From Marinoscillum sp. 108 (GTDB taxonomy: Bacteria; Bacteroidota; Bacteroidia; Cytophagales; Cyclobacteriaceae): DNA of 64,000 nt. Of the stretch, positions 10,413 to 19,727 are shown piece after piece. The notes below the pieces were generated by a model. The model ran no database searches. It was not told where the DNA came from and saw only the letters and a program-made list of their open reading frames with translations. Location of the stretch: the NCBI RefSeq assembly GCF_902506655.1, contig NZ_LR734808.1:1984001-2048000 (forward strand), written 5' to 3'. Position numbers and translations under genes: made by a program. The first letter of the stretch is position 1, and every line of letters begins with the position of its first letter.

Positions 10413-10671
10413 CGCTGGTTAATAGTCACTGAAAATATTTCAAAATGAATGATCCAATGCTCCGCTTTCATATGAAGTTTCAAAAAAAAGAGCCATCGAA
10501 TGGCTCTTCTTTTAAAAGGTAAGTATGAAGAGGATACTATCGTATCAACTATGCTAATATTATCAATAACAATTGCGCTTTATAATTTATGAACATTTGA
10601 TCCCTCTATTAAAGCCTTTTGATACGCTGACCACACCGTGAAAGCAAAATAACCGATGCCCAAAGCTCCTT
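10413..10671. other. Intergenic region with terminator and probable promoter for GH26
   Basis: This 259-bp gap separates the epimerase operon from the GH26 gene. It contains the hairpin at 10488-10508. Between the hairpin and the GH26 start, the minus strand has a TTG and, 17 nt later, TATTTTCA. That resembles the Bacteroidota -33/-7 promoter (TTTG, TAnnTTTG) only loosely. A short repeat GATAC-TATC-GTATC lies near 10534. No gene seen. Confidence 0.4.
10481..10508 (-). terminator. Rho-independent terminator after the epimerase operon
   Basis: A perfect 9-bp stem AAGAGCCAT / ATGGCTCTT with a 3-nt loop lies at 10488-10508. Read on the minus strand it is followed by a run of T. It sits about 165 bp past the epimerase stop and before the GH26 start, so it separates two minus-strand transcripts. 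Confidence 0.8.
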
Positions 10672-11841
10672 TCAGGGCAAGCGCTCGTACAGTTCCAGCA
10701 GTGCGCGACCATTGTGGTAGGGGCATTTCCAGGGGCCCGCTTTGTCTTCATCCAAAACCACCTGCCCGGTCCTGGTCACTCTCCAGTGCCACTCGCCTTT
10801 TGGATCAATGAGCCTGGTTTTGATGAAACTCCAGGTTTTCTCAGCTTCCCTGAGATAACGCTCTTCTCCACTGATCTGCCAGGCATTGATCAAACCCACC
10901 AATGCCTCCGCCTGTGGCCACCAATGCTTGTCCGTATCTGTCAACCCCTCCGGGCCAGCTTCATTCATCAGACCACCATCATCGTCCATGCCCTCCAAAG
11001 ATGCGTCAGTCATCTTCAGCGCCAACGCCCTGGTAGAGGAAATAAGACCCGAATCCTGATGCACCTCAGCTGCCTCACACAAGAGCCAGCTCCCTTCTAT
11101 GTCATGACCAAAGGATACTTCGTGCGATTGTAGCTCCCATTGATCATTGAAGAATAAATGGAAATGATTGGTGTCCGAAATAAACTTTGTGGACATTAAC
11201 TCCACCAGGTTCTGAAGGGCTTTTTTCAAAGGTTCATGCTCCCACACCATCAGCAGATTGGTATAGGCTTCCAACACATGCAGATGCGTATTCATGGTCT
11301 TGGTAGCATTCATGTCCTTGTCACTCAGGCGAACGTCAGACAGTACCCCCCACTGGCGATCGAAAGCTTCAAAATATCCGTTGTCCTGTTTATCCAGACT
11401 GTGGGTTTCCAATAGGTTAAACAAGGTCACAGCGTGCTCCAAAGCCTGACCTTGTGGAGCTATTTTATGGTATTCACTAAAGGCATAAATCGCAAACGCC
11501 TGGGCATACACCTGCTTTTTATCATTGGAAACATGCCCTGTATGATCCAGCGTCCAATAGACCCCTCCGAACTCTGGATCCATAAAATGCTCTACGATGT
11601 ACTGATATGCCCTGTCAGCAACCTTTTTATGCTCGCTGTTTTGAGTGACCTGATAAGCCGCAGAAAAGGTCCACAAGATTCGCGTGTTGAGAATGATGGC
11701 CTTATCCGCCTTTGGGTGGAGCTGGTCATGGCCGTCAATGCGCCCATAAAATCCTCCCCACTCCTCATCCACCATCCTGCTCTGCCAAAAATCCAGAACA
11801 TTTTCATTCAGGACTTTATAGAGTTCGCTTTTTACAATCAT
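10672..11841 (-). CDS. Cellobiose/mannobiose 2-epimerase (AGE family)
   Basis: Cytoplasmic epimerase of 389 aa that interconverts glucose and mannose at the reducing end of beta-1,4 disaccharides, here Man-Man to Man-Glc. There is no signal peptide. Family motifs are visible: MNTHLHVLEAYTNL, SFGHDIEGSWLL, HWWPQAEALVG and CPYHNGRALLELY, which hold the His residues used for catalysis in cellobiose 2-epimerases. Length fits that group (about 390-410). It is last in the operon with GH130 and the GPH transporter, the known partner set for mannobiose use in Bacteroides fragilis and Ruminococcus albus. N-acylglucosamine 2-epimerase is the generic family name but is a poorer match to the neighbours. 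Confidence 0.92.
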   Translation of the reverse strand: MIVKSELYKVLNENVLDFWQSRMVDEEWGGFYGRIDGHDQLHPKADKAIILNTRILWTFSAAYQVTQNSEHKKVADRAYQYIVEHFMDPEFGGVYWTLDHTGHVSNDKKQVYAQAFAIYAFSEYHKIAPQGQALEHAVTLFNLLETHSLDKQDNGYFEAFDRQWGVLSDVRLSDKDMNATKTMNTHLHVLEAYTNLLMVWEHEPLKKALQNLVELMSTKFISDTNHFHLFFNDQWELQSHEVSFGHDIEGSWLLCEAAEVHQDSGLISSTRALALKMTDASLEGMDDDGGLMNEAGPEGLTDTDKHWWPQAEALVGLINAWQISGEERYLREAEKTWSFIKTRLIDPKGEWHWRVTRTGQVVLDEDKAGPWKCPYHNGRALLELYERLP

Positions 11842-11859
11842 TCTTCTCTATCACTTCCT

Positions 11860-12897
11860 TCAGACCCTACCTACCTTTTCAAGCAATTTTTTGGTGGCTT
11901 TGATGCCGTCTGCCTCGGACAATACGTTCCCTTCATATTCCACACCCACGTAGCCTGTAAACCCGGCATCCTTCACAATTTTCATCATGCGCTCATAATC
12001 AGTATGGGTCTCATTGCCTTCCTGATCAAAGTCATGAGACTTGGCACTCACACCTTTGGCAAACGGCATAAGTTCTTTCACACCCTGATAGCGGTCATAC
12101 TCTCTGATGCAGTTGCCATGTCCACCTTCTACACAGAAGTTGCCAAAATCAGGAAGGGTACCACAATAATCGCTGGCCACTTCCGCAATCACGCTACTGA
12201 GCCATTGACCATCGGACGAATAACCACCGTGATTCTCCACGATCACATTAATTCCGTTATCCTGACCATAGGCCGTCAGTCTGCCCAGCCCGTCTATGGC
12301 AGCCGCTTTCACTTCTTCGGCAGTACCATTGCCAGCTGCATTCACGCGAATGGAGTGACATCCGAGGGTCTTCGCGGCATCCACCCAACCATAGTGATTT
12401 TCCACCGCCTGGGTTCGTGCCGCTTCATCAGTATCGCCCAGATTGCCTTCCCGGTCACACATGATCATTAAACTTTTCACCCCTTGATCGTCACATTGCT
12501 TTCTCAAATCCTTCCAGAATTGAAGGTCATTCTTCTTTGAGTAATAGAAGACATTCACATACTCCACCGCATTGATCCCGAAATCCCTTTTGGCAATTGT
12601 GGGGAAATCAACGGGATTGAGTACCCCCTGCAAAACTTTGTCGGGATGTTCATCCCATAGCTTTCCGAAATTTTCCCATGAGCTCAGTCCTTCACCAAAA
12701 AATGATTTATGTAAAGACCACTGGGCCAATGAGATATTGAAAAATAGCGCTGCCGCTTTTTCTTCTGAAGACGCCTCGGCTGACTGCTCCTTTTTACCAG
12801 GGCCACAAGCAGATACAAGATTAGCACCTCCAAATAAGGCAAGTCCGGTGCTGGCTGCACCTAGGGTTTTAATTACATTTCGTCGATTGGATTTCAT
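11860..12897 (-). CDS. Tat-exported xylose-isomerase-like TIM-barrel lipoprotein
   Basis: Sugar phosphate isomerase/epimerase-like protein of 345 aa (AP endonuclease 2 superfamily). The N terminus has a twin-arginine motif (NRRNVIKTLG) and a lipobox (LVSAC, Cys about 31), so it is likely folded in the cytoplasm, exported by Tat and anchored in the periplasm. Possible metal ligands lie in VIVENHGG, GTLPDFGNF, SAKSHDFD and VGVEYEGN. Its ATG overlaps the PQQ dehydrogenase stop by 4 bp (ATGA), so the two are translationally coupled. The true reaction is unknown; an exported protein is unlikely to act on a sugar phosphate. Isomerisation or lyase action on an oxidised sugar made by its partner is an inference. 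Confidence 0.85.
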   Translation of the reverse strand: MKSNRRNVIKTLGAASTGLALFGGANLVSACGPGKKEQSAEASSEEKAAALFFNISLAQWSLHKSFFGEGLSSWENFGKLWDEHPDKVLQGVLNPVDFPTIAKRDFGINAVEYVNVFYYSKKNDLQFWKDLRKQCDDQGVKSLMIMCDREGNLGDTDEAARTQAVENHYGWVDAAKTLGCHSIRVNAAGNGTAEEVKAAAIDGLGRLTAYGQDNGINVIVENHGGYSSDGQWLSSVIAEVASDYCGTLPDFGNFCVEGGHGNCIREYDRYQGVKELMPFAKGVSAKSHDFDQEGNETHTDYERMMKIVKDAGFTGYVGVEYEGNVLSEADGIKATKKLLEKVGRV

Positions 12898-15800
12898 TCT
12901 TTTGATGGGTTTATGGAAAATTTGATTTCGTTTATTCCGAGTTGGTACGCACCTTCGGAGGATTTCAATATAAAGTATAAATCGTAAGTCCCGCTGGTAT
13001 TCAACTCCATTCTTGCTTCTCTACCGGACTGGACCGGGTTCAAACCCACCTTGCCGGCCAATGGGCCATCGGGGGTATCCAGGTACAGAGCTATTTCAAC
13101 AGGAGCCACGGTTTCGTTAGCCTCTGAGAAGAAATAAGCCACGGATAAGCTACTGATGTTGGTAAGATCTACGCCACGATAAACCATAGTGGGATTGCTA
13201 CCACTATTCACCACAAATCGGGCATCTCCATTCTCTACAGGCCCCACAATGGATAGATCAATCAGCTCATCTGCCTGCTCCGCCTGTAGCACAGGTATGG
13301 ACAGTGTTTTTTCTATGGTGCCTGTAAGCTTATCCACTCCGGGATTTCCATCATCTGTATAAGAAGCAGAAATACGAAGGTGTTCGTCAGTCATGCCCGT
13401 AGTGCTCAATCTCCCTTTCACACCAATAGACTCAAATTCATCCTCCACCGGATCATTGACTGAAAAGATATAGTCCACGATCTGTTTGGCAGCTGCCATG
13501 CTAAAGTCCGGGTGGCCGATCATCATACCATCGCCCCATACGCCACTTCCTCCATTGATGATCTTCTTTGCCAGAAGCTCTATGGCAATGTAATCCTGGT
13601 CATATTTCTCTGCGATCTGATAAAAGCTTGGCCCAATGGACTGTTCGTCTAGCTTATGACAGCTCTTGCAATCACTCGCCTGGATCAACTGAAGCCCTGG
13701 AGCCAACCCTTTGGTGTTTTCGGCATCCAATGCGGCCAGACTTGCAGGTGCCCTGTTGTCACTTCCGTTGTATTTGGATAACCCTACCGTCACCCGGTCG
13801 GGCGCAATCCCATCACCGAGGATTCCATCCTCAACGTCTGTCACCAGTACCTCATAAACCACCGGCCGGCCTGGCCAGTAGAAGGATTGATTATCAGCAA
13901 ATTGTATAGACACCTGCGGAGCGGTATTGCCGGCAATCACCTGCATCTGATCGGTGGATGTGGCACCGTGCTCATCTCTGGTCAGTAGCTGTACTTCATA
14001 AGTTCCTGCTTTGGTCAGGTTGATCTCATTCAGATCTCCCTCCAGGCTAAAGTTTTCAGGCCCGGTAACCTGCCAGCTGTGCGCAAGCTGGGCCCGGTCG
14101 TCCGGATCAGAGGATTCTTTAGCAGAAAGCATCAGCTTTAAAGGCAATGCTCCATTGGTCACCGTCTCCGCAATACGGGCTACCGGCGGACGGTTACCAT
14201 TGATAAAATGAAGCTTGATCAGCTTAGAGTCGCGGTTGTCCGTAAAATAGCCAATGCCATACTCCAGCACATAAAGTGCTCCGTCCGGGCCAAAAGCCAT
14301 GTCAATAGGCGAGGCTAAAGTGGTCTGATCCAGGAATGGCTCTATGGACAGGAAATTGCCTTCTTTATCTTGCGAAACCACCTTGATCCAATCCCTCGCC
14401 CAGTCGAATGCGAAAAGTTTGTGATGGAAATATTCTGGGAATTCATACCCGTGTCTCCGGGTATTGTCATAATCATACACCTCGCCAACTCCCACAGATC
14501 GTGAGCCTTTCCCCACGCCGGGAAACTGCGCTGTCTCATCGAAAGTATAATACACCATGGCAGGCACCGCCGGAGGCAAATTCACAGCGCCCGTATTATT
14601 CACAGAAGTGTTCCTGGGAGCAGATGGATCGAACCGTGGGCCCAATTCGCCAGTTTCAAAATCATAATCGGCATACGCCAGGTTATTGGCATTGAAATAA
14701 GGCCAACCATAATTGCCCGGCCGGGTGGCAAAATTAATTTCGTCATGAGCTGTAGGCCCGCGTTCAGAAGTTACGTTACCATCAGGGCCCACATCTCCCC
14801 AGTAGAGCCATCCTTTGTCTTGATTGATCGCCACTGTAAAGGGATTTCTGGCCCCCATAACGTAAATCTCTGGCAGGCCTTCGGTGGTATCTTGGGGAAA
14901 CAAATTGCCCTCCGGAATGGTGTACGTACCGTCTTTCTCAGGGTGGATTCTCAGGATTTTGCCTCTTTTATCCATCGTATTGGAAGATGACTTTTGCGAA
15001 TCAAAAGCCGAGCGACCAGGTCGTTCATCGAGTGGAGTAAAGCCATCTGACGCTCGGGAGAAGGTATTATCTCCTGTAGCGATGTACAAATTTCCTTCAC
15101 GATCAAACTCCAGGTCACCTGCCGAATGGCAGCACTCATCCCGCTGAGTGGGGATTTCTATAATGACCTTCTCGGAATCCCTATCGAATCCTTCCGAAGT
15201 GAAACAAAACCGTGAAACATGCTGCTTGGGCTCATCGCCAGGCGGCGAATAAAATACATACGCCCAGTGGTTTTCTTTATAATTGGGATCCAATACCATA
15301 CCCAGCAGGCCATCCTCCTCCCCGGTGTACACCTCCAGCTTATCTATTTCTTCTGACTGGCCGGTACCCGGATCATACCTGTTGATAGTACCCTTTCGCT
15401 CGATCCAATACACCACGGAGTTTTCCGTCACCACCAGGGCCATGGGCTCCCGCAAGGGTGCCACCAGCACCTCGCGCACCAGTCGATCCATCCCAGGCCT
15501 GACCCTGGTCTTTGCTCTGGAATAATCTGGAAATGAGATGCCCAAAGCAGGATTTTCTTCGCATTGAATTTGCGCTGTTTTGCTTTCCAAAAACCCTGTG
15601 ATCTGTCCCCAGTTGTAGATGGTATCCCTGCAACTAAAGGTCACGAGTCCGCCAGCTTCCAGGTAGCGCTCGATGTATGAGCGCTCGTCGAAGCCCAGAT
15701 CCGTCACTGGCGTGCCCAGGTATAAGTGACTCGCCTTAGTCAGTATTTTCTCATCCAGCTTCTCCACATTCGTCACAGAATCAAATGCCTCTGTCTGCAA

Positions 15801-15938
15801 GGTTGACGCGTCGGGAGCCCGTATCACCAGCAGCGATTCCCTGCTTTGGCAACTGCCAATGACCCCTAAGCAGATGACACTTAACAGTAGGTTAGAATAA
15901 TGGGATAGCCCTTTTTGACTCTTTTTACCTATTAGCAT
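12894..15938 (-). CDS. Multidomain PQQ-dependent sugar dehydrogenase with cytochrome c domain
   Basis: Periplasmic lipoprotein of 1014 aa (lipobox VIGSC). Order: a short ThuA-like segment (about 35-130, with YLEAGGLVTFSCRDTIYNW), a glucose/sorbosone dehydrogenase propeller (about 145-590, with HSAGDLEFD and NYGWPY), a PKD-like domain (about 600-680), a class I cytochrome c domain with haem motif CKSCH near 757, and a C-terminal CBM6-like beta domain (about 880-1010). It should oxidise an aldose with PQQ and pass electrons to the attached haem and then the respiratory chain. Its start overlaps the transporter stop by 14 bp and its stop overlaps the TIM-barrel gene by 4 bp, placing it firmly within the mannobiose operon. 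Substrate unknown. The ThuA segment is much shorter than a full ThuA domain (about 200 aa). Confidence 0.88.
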   Translation of the reverse strand: MLIGKKSQKGLSHYSNLLLSVICLGVIGSCQSRESLLVIRAPDASTLQTEAFDSVTNVEKLDEKILTKASHLYLGTPVTDLGFDERSYIERYLEAGGLVTFSCRDTIYNWGQITGFLESKTAQIQCEENPALGISFPDYSRAKTRVRPGMDRLVREVLVAPLREPMALVVTENSVVYWIERKGTINRYDPGTGQSEEIDKLEVYTGEEDGLLGMVLDPNYKENHWAYVFYSPPGDEPKQHVSRFCFTSEGFDRDSEKVIIEIPTQRDECCHSAGDLEFDREGNLYIATGDNTFSRASDGFTPLDERPGRSAFDSQKSSSNTMDKRGKILRIHPEKDGTYTIPEGNLFPQDTTEGLPEIYVMGARNPFTVAINQDKGWLYWGDVGPDGNVTSERGPTAHDEINFATRPGNYGWPYFNANNLAYADYDFETGELGPRFDPSAPRNTSVNNTGAVNLPPAVPAMVYYTFDETAQFPGVGKGSRSVGVGEVYDYDNTRRHGYEFPEYFHHKLFAFDWARDWIKVVSQDKEGNFLSIEPFLDQTTLASPIDMAFGPDGALYVLEYGIGYFTDNRDSKLIKLHFINGNRPPVARIAETVTNGALPLKLMLSAKESSDPDDRAQLAHSWQVTGPENFSLEGDLNEINLTKAGTYEVQLLTRDEHGATSTDQMQVIAGNTAPQVSIQFADNQSFYWPGRPVVYEVLVTDVEDGILGDGIAPDRVTVGLSKYNGSDNRAPASLAALDAENTKGLAPGLQLIQASDCKSCHKLDEQSIGPSFYQIAEKYDQDYIAIELLAKKIINGGSGVWGDGMMIGHPDFSMAAAKQIVDYIFSVNDPVEDEFESIGVKGRLSTTGMTDEHLRISASYTDDGNPGVDKLTGTIEKTLSIPVLQAEQADELIDLSIVGPVENGDARFVVNSGSNPTMVYRGVDLTNISSLSVAYFFSEANETVAPVEIALYLDTPDGPLAGKVGLNPVQSGREARMELNTSGTYDLYFILKSSEGAYQLGINEIKFSINPSKE

Positions 15939-17313
15939 TCAACTCCATTTTTACTTTTTGCATGAACTTCTCGTCCAGCTTATACATTCTCATGAAGCCG
16001 AACGAAATCAGCGCCCCCAATCCGGCGATCACACTGATCATGAGTCTGATCCCTAAAAGTGCTTCAGTAGTCTGCTCTACATTGGGTTCAAAACCAAAAC
16101 CAGCCAATAAATAGCCAGAAATAGCCCCTCCGATGGTCCACCCAAACTTCTGTGACATGGAAGAGGAAGAAAAGACCAATCCTGTGGCCCTTCGTCCCGT
16201 TTTCCACTCTGAGTAATCAGCAATATCGGCATACATAGACCATCCCAGCGGAAGGATTATGCCCGCAGAAATTCCAATAAAGACATTCAGAATAAAAATA
16301 AGCAATAGTTGATCGGGTTGTATAAAAAAGAACAAAAAGCTGAATGCCGCTGAAATAAGGGCTGCATAGCTGAAGGTGGTTTTCTTGCCAAATCTGGCCG
16401 CCATGGGCTTAGCCAGGAGTACTCCAATAATATTGGTGCCCAACCAGATAGACATGTATGCTGATGAAAGCACCGATGAGGTGACCTCATAGGAGGCACC
16501 AAAAAAGTCAAGGGTTTGATCCTTCACATAATACTTGAAATAGTAAAGAATGGAGCCATCGCGCAGGGAGTTGAAAATCAACACGAAAATATTGGCGCCC
16601 AGCATGATGAACCAGGGAAGGTTTTTCCCCAGATCCTTCAAATCATCTTTCAGGCTGTTCTTCTCCTCTTTTGGCGGTGCCAAGCGCTCCCGTGTCCACA
16701 GAAAGGTGAGCATAAACAACACCGCAGCCACCACCGCGTAGATGGAGATGGTAAACTGAAAGCCCGTAGCCTGGTCACTGTTTTGGCTAAAGTATTCTAC
16801 CAGTGAATTGGCCGTAGCAGTCACAAACAACCCACCTGAGAAAGCTCCAATAAACCGCCAGGAAGCCAATGAAGTACGCTCCACACCATCATTGCTCATG
16901 ACAGCCATCAGTGAGCCATAGGGCACATTGACCGCAGTGTACACCATCATCATGAGCGTATAGGTGACATACGCGTAGATGAGCTTACCATCTGCAGACA
17001 GATCTGGAGTAGAAAACGTCAACACCCCAATAATCCCAAACGGGATGGCGACAAAAAGCAAATAAGGTCTGAACTTCCCCCAGCGGGTCTTGGTGCGGTC
17101 AGAAATGAGCCCCATAATGGGGTCATTGAGGGCATCCCATACCCTGGTAACCAAAAACATGGTGCCCACAGCCGCTGCAGATATTCCGAAAACGTCGGTA
17201 TAGAAGAACAGCAAAAACATGGAAAAAAGCTTCCAAAACATGGAGGAAGCAAAATCCCCAAAGCTGTAGGCAATTTTTTCCTTTAACCGGATGGGTTGGT
17301 TCAGATCATTCAT
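15925..17313 (-). CDS. GPH-family glycoside:cation symporter
   Basis: Inner-membrane transporter of 462 aa with about 12 membrane spans, MelB-like. The N-terminal half has the family signature WDALNDPIMGLISDRTKTRW followed by GKFRPYLL. It would carry disaccharide, probably mannobiose or mannosylglucose, into the cytoplasm with a cation. It starts 5 bp past the GH130 stop and overlaps the next gene by 14 bp, so it belongs to the same message. This is the usual transporter type in mannan loci that use the epimerase/GH130 route. The exact sugar is inferred from neighbours. Confidence 0.93.
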   Translation of the reverse strand: MNDLNQPIRLKEKIAYSFGDFASSMFWKLFSMFLLFFYTDVFGISAAAVGTMFLVTRVWDALNDPIMGLISDRTKTRWGKFRPYLLFVAIPFGIIGVLTFSTPDLSADGKLIYAYVTYTLMMMVYTAVNVPYGSLMAVMSNDGVERTSLASWRFIGAFSGGLFVTATANSLVEYFSQNSDQATGFQFTISIYAVVAAVLFMLTFLWTRERLAPPKEEKNSLKDDLKDLGKNLPWFIMLGANIFVLIFNSLRDGSILYYFKYYVKDQTLDFFGASYEVTSSVLSSAYMSIWLGTNIIGVLLAKPMAARFGKKTTFSYAALISAAFSFLFFFIQPDQLLLIFILNVFIGISAGIILPLGWSMYADIADYSEWKTGRRATGLVFSSSSMSQKFGWTIGGAISGYLLAGFGFEPNVEQTTEALLGIRLMISVIAGLGALISFGFMRMYKLDEKFMQKVKMELNANR

Positions 17314-17318
17314 GATGT

Positions 17319-18509
17319 TTATTTTAGACCATTGGCCTTCAGGAAAGCCAGGTTTCTGTCGATCAATTCATTTCGGGTTTGCACGCTGGTAGCTGAGCGA
17401 AGGCCATCTTCAGGGGTGTTTTTACAATAATCCACCAACTGCTCCACCGTGGAGGTGGCCACATGCATGCGTGTATCTGACGAAGCGTAATAGATGTACA
17501 CTTCACCACTTTCTTTGGCAATCCAGCCATTGGTAAAAAGGACATTGGATACGTCACCCACACGCTCATCACTCAGTGGCCCCATGAAGTGACCCGCAGG
17601 CCTGTGGGTCACTTTGGATGGGTCCTCCAGGGCGGTCATGAACATGTATAGTACGTAGCGCAAACCAGCAGCAGTATTTCTTACACCATGGGCCAGATGG
17701 AGCCAGCCTTCGTTCGTTTTGATGGGTGGCGGGCCTTGACCGTTTTTCACTTCCTTGATGGTGTGGTAAATTTTCGGATCAATGATCTTCTCATCCCTTA
17801 CACTGGCATTTTCCATACTGGACACAAGGCCCCAACCAATACCACCACCCTTTCCGGCATCAATGAATCCATCCTGCGGGCGGGTATAGAGCGCATACTT
17901 ACCTTCCACAAATTCTGGATGAAGCACCACATTTCGTTGCTGGCTACCACCCGAATCCAGATCTGCCAGCCGCTCCCATGCGACCAAATCCCTGGTGCGG
18001 GCTATGCCGCACTTGGCTGTAGCCGCAGACTGATCTGCCTCCGAAGCACTGTGATCTCGTCTTTCTGTGCAAAAAAGACCATAAATCCAGCCATCCTCAT
18101 GCCGGGTTAGCCGCATGTCATAGACATTGGTATCCGGCTCATGGGTCTCAGGCAGTGTAATCGGGTGATCCCAAAATCTGAAATTATCAATACCGTTTTC
18201 GCTCTCGGCCACTGCAAAAAATGACTTCCGATCATAGCCTTCCACCCGCACGACCAGGCAAAATTTACCATTGAATTCAATGGCGCCCGAATTAAAGGCC
18301 GCATTCATCCCCTGACGCTCCATCAGCATGGGATTGGTCTCGGGATTGAGGTCGTATCGCCAGTGGATTGGCGTATGTGCGGCGGTCAGTATCGGGTTTT
18401 TGTATCGCTGATAGACACCATTGGTATCGGCCGTCGGTTCATTTTTGATGCTAAGAAATGCTTCGTGATCGGCTATTAATTTCTTTATTTTATTGAAAGC
18501 GTCGCTCAT
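17319..18509 (-). CDS. GH130 beta-1,4-mannosylglucose phosphorylase
   Basis: Cytoplasmic phosphorylase of 396 aa without signal peptide. It should convert Man-beta-1,4-Glc plus phosphate to alpha-mannose-1-phosphate and glucose. The five-bladed propeller shows the GH130 subfamily 1 pattern GMNAAFNSGAIEFNGKF, TNVYDMRLTRHEDGWIYG (catalytic Asp131) and GPPPIKTNEGWLHLAHGV. Length matches characterised 4-O-beta-D-mannosyl-D-glucose phosphorylases. It is the first gene of the operon that ends with the 2-epimerase, which supplies its substrate. A mannooligosaccharide phosphorylase (subfamily 2) is the alternative, but the sequence looks more like subfamily 1. Confidence 0.94.
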   Translation of the reverse strand: MSDAFNKIKKLIADHEAFLSIKNEPTADTNGVYQRYKNPILTAAHTPIHWRYDLNPETNPMLMERQGMNAAFNSGAIEFNGKFCLVVRVEGYDRKSFFAVAESENGIDNFRFWDHPITLPETHEPDTNVYDMRLTRHEDGWIYGLFCTERRDHSASEADQSAATAKCGIARTRDLVAWERLADLDSGGSQQRNVVLHPEFVEGKYALYTRPQDGFIDAGKGGGIGWGLVSSMENASVRDEKIIDPKIYHTIKEVKNGQGPPPIKTNEGWLHLAHGVRNTAAGLRYVLYMFMTALEDPSKVTHRPAGHFMGPLSDERVGDVSNVLFTNGWIAKESGEVYIYYASSDTRMHVATSTVEQLVDYCKNTPEDGLRSATSVQTRNELIDRNLAFLKANGLK

Positions 18510-18663
18510 AAAAAGTAATAGATGTAATGGTCTTATTTGTTATTTTTTTATAAAAAGGCACACTGAAGATGATACTTTTTCATCAGTCTGATCCATGCAT
18601 TAATCATTTGGTACCTACATTTTAATCAATTGATGTGCTGTTCACGGAGGTTCTTATATCCCC

Positions 18664-19569
18664 TCAATCCAGCAACGACAGCATTTTGAGTGCATATCTT
18701 TCACCTAATTCTCTGACACCCTGAGAATCGAAATGAATACTGTCTGACTGGGCAGTGCACCCGCTCGATGGTATCACATGGGCAGTGGGAACTGTTTCAG
18801 GCAGCGTAGCAATAATCTCATTCATACTGGCGCACACCCCACCCTGATCTGCATGCACCACCTCTCCGGCCAGCAAAGGCACCGTTTCTGCATCCAAAGA
18901 CAAATCAGTGAGCATGTTTTCATAGATGGTTTTCACATAAGTCGGCCATTGGCTATTGCCCGTATTGGTCTCTCCCTGATGTAATAAGATTCCTTTGATC
19001 ACTCCATCCTTTTGTGCTTTTTTAGCCAAATCAATAAGACGCTGGTAGGGATTCCCTCCATAACCGGCAATCTTATTCTGAAACCAATCCTCGGGATAGG
19101 TATTGACATAATTCTGATACTGATCTTTGTCAAACAAGCGTATGTCACAGCCTCCAATCGCCACGGAGATAACGCCTACTCTGATGCTATCCGGGAGATG
19201 ATCAGTCATCGTGCGCCCAAAATAATCTGCAGGAGACAGTCCTACACCGCACTGAGACAGGGGTGGTATGGCGGTATACCAGCGACCTTCAGTCCGGCCC
19301 GGATTAGTACAAGTCATAGGCTGCATCATCTGAAACCGCTCTTTTCCCACTCTGTCCTGTGATTCTATTTTGGCTGAACCTTCCATGTTCGATTGGCCGA
19401 AGCACAGATAGATATGAAAATTCGGATCAAGTGATATTACCTTCTCTGTAGGTGGGATCTCTGGTTCCTGCTCCATGTCCTCAGTTTTGTCGCACCCATA
19501 AAATGGCACGGACATCAGACTACTCAACAAAATCAAAATAGTCACATTCATTTTACGCATTTTCATCAT
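18664..19569 (-). CDS. SASA-domain acetylesterase lipoprotein
   Basis: Exported SGNH-fold esterase of 301 aa, simpler than the two large SASA proteins here. The N terminus has a signal with lipobox-like VPFYGC (Cys about 26), so it is probably a lipoprotein. The motif FGQSNMEGSA holds the catalytic Ser; GILLHQGETN and the C-terminal DSIHFDSQG (catalytic His) complete the active site. It resembles acetylxylan esterases of CE6 type, and in this context acetylmannan is the likely substrate. It is the last gene of the long ECF-controlled locus, 158 bp after the PQQ dehydrogenase, so it could also have its own promoter. ATG at 19569 or 19566 are equally possible. Confidence 0.85.
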   Translation of the reverse strand: MMKMRKMNVTILILLSSLMSVPFYGCDKTEDMEQEPEIPPTEKVISLDPNFHIYLCFGQSNMEGSAKIESQDRVGKERFQMMQPMTCTNPGRTEGRWYTAIPPLSQCGVGLSPADYFGRTMTDHLPDSIRVGVISVAIGGCDIRLFDKDQYQNYVNTYPEDWFQNKIAGYGGNPYQRLIDLAKKAQKDGVIKGILLHQGETNTGNSQWPTYVKTIYENMLTDLSLDAETVPLLAGEVVHADQGGVCASMNEIIATLPETVPTAHVIPSSGCTAQSDSIHFDSQGVRELGERYALKMLSLLD

Positions 19570-19727
19570 TCTTACGATCTAAATAAGTCAATCGGCAAAC
19601 TGCCTTCATAGTGTCAATTTGACTCAATTATTCATCGTCTGAAAAGTTCATCATCATTTCACACCCTTATTTTGATGAATTGATACACTTAAGCTCTGGT
19701 TCATTTCTAGTTTTGATTCAATCAAAC

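Noticed and set aside
11434-12471. Open frame of 345 codons on the plus strand
   Set aside because: Antisense to the epimerase and TIM-barrel genes and spans both of them; no domain features.
19613-19623. Palindrome GTCAATTTGAC before the SASA esterase gene
   Set aside because: Found once in the regions checked, with no matching regulator site elsewhere.
18620-19665. Similar AATTGAT-containing stretches upstream of GH130 (near 18620) and of the esterase (near 19657)
   Set aside because: Low-complexity A/T-rich sequence with too few matching bases to support a shared site.
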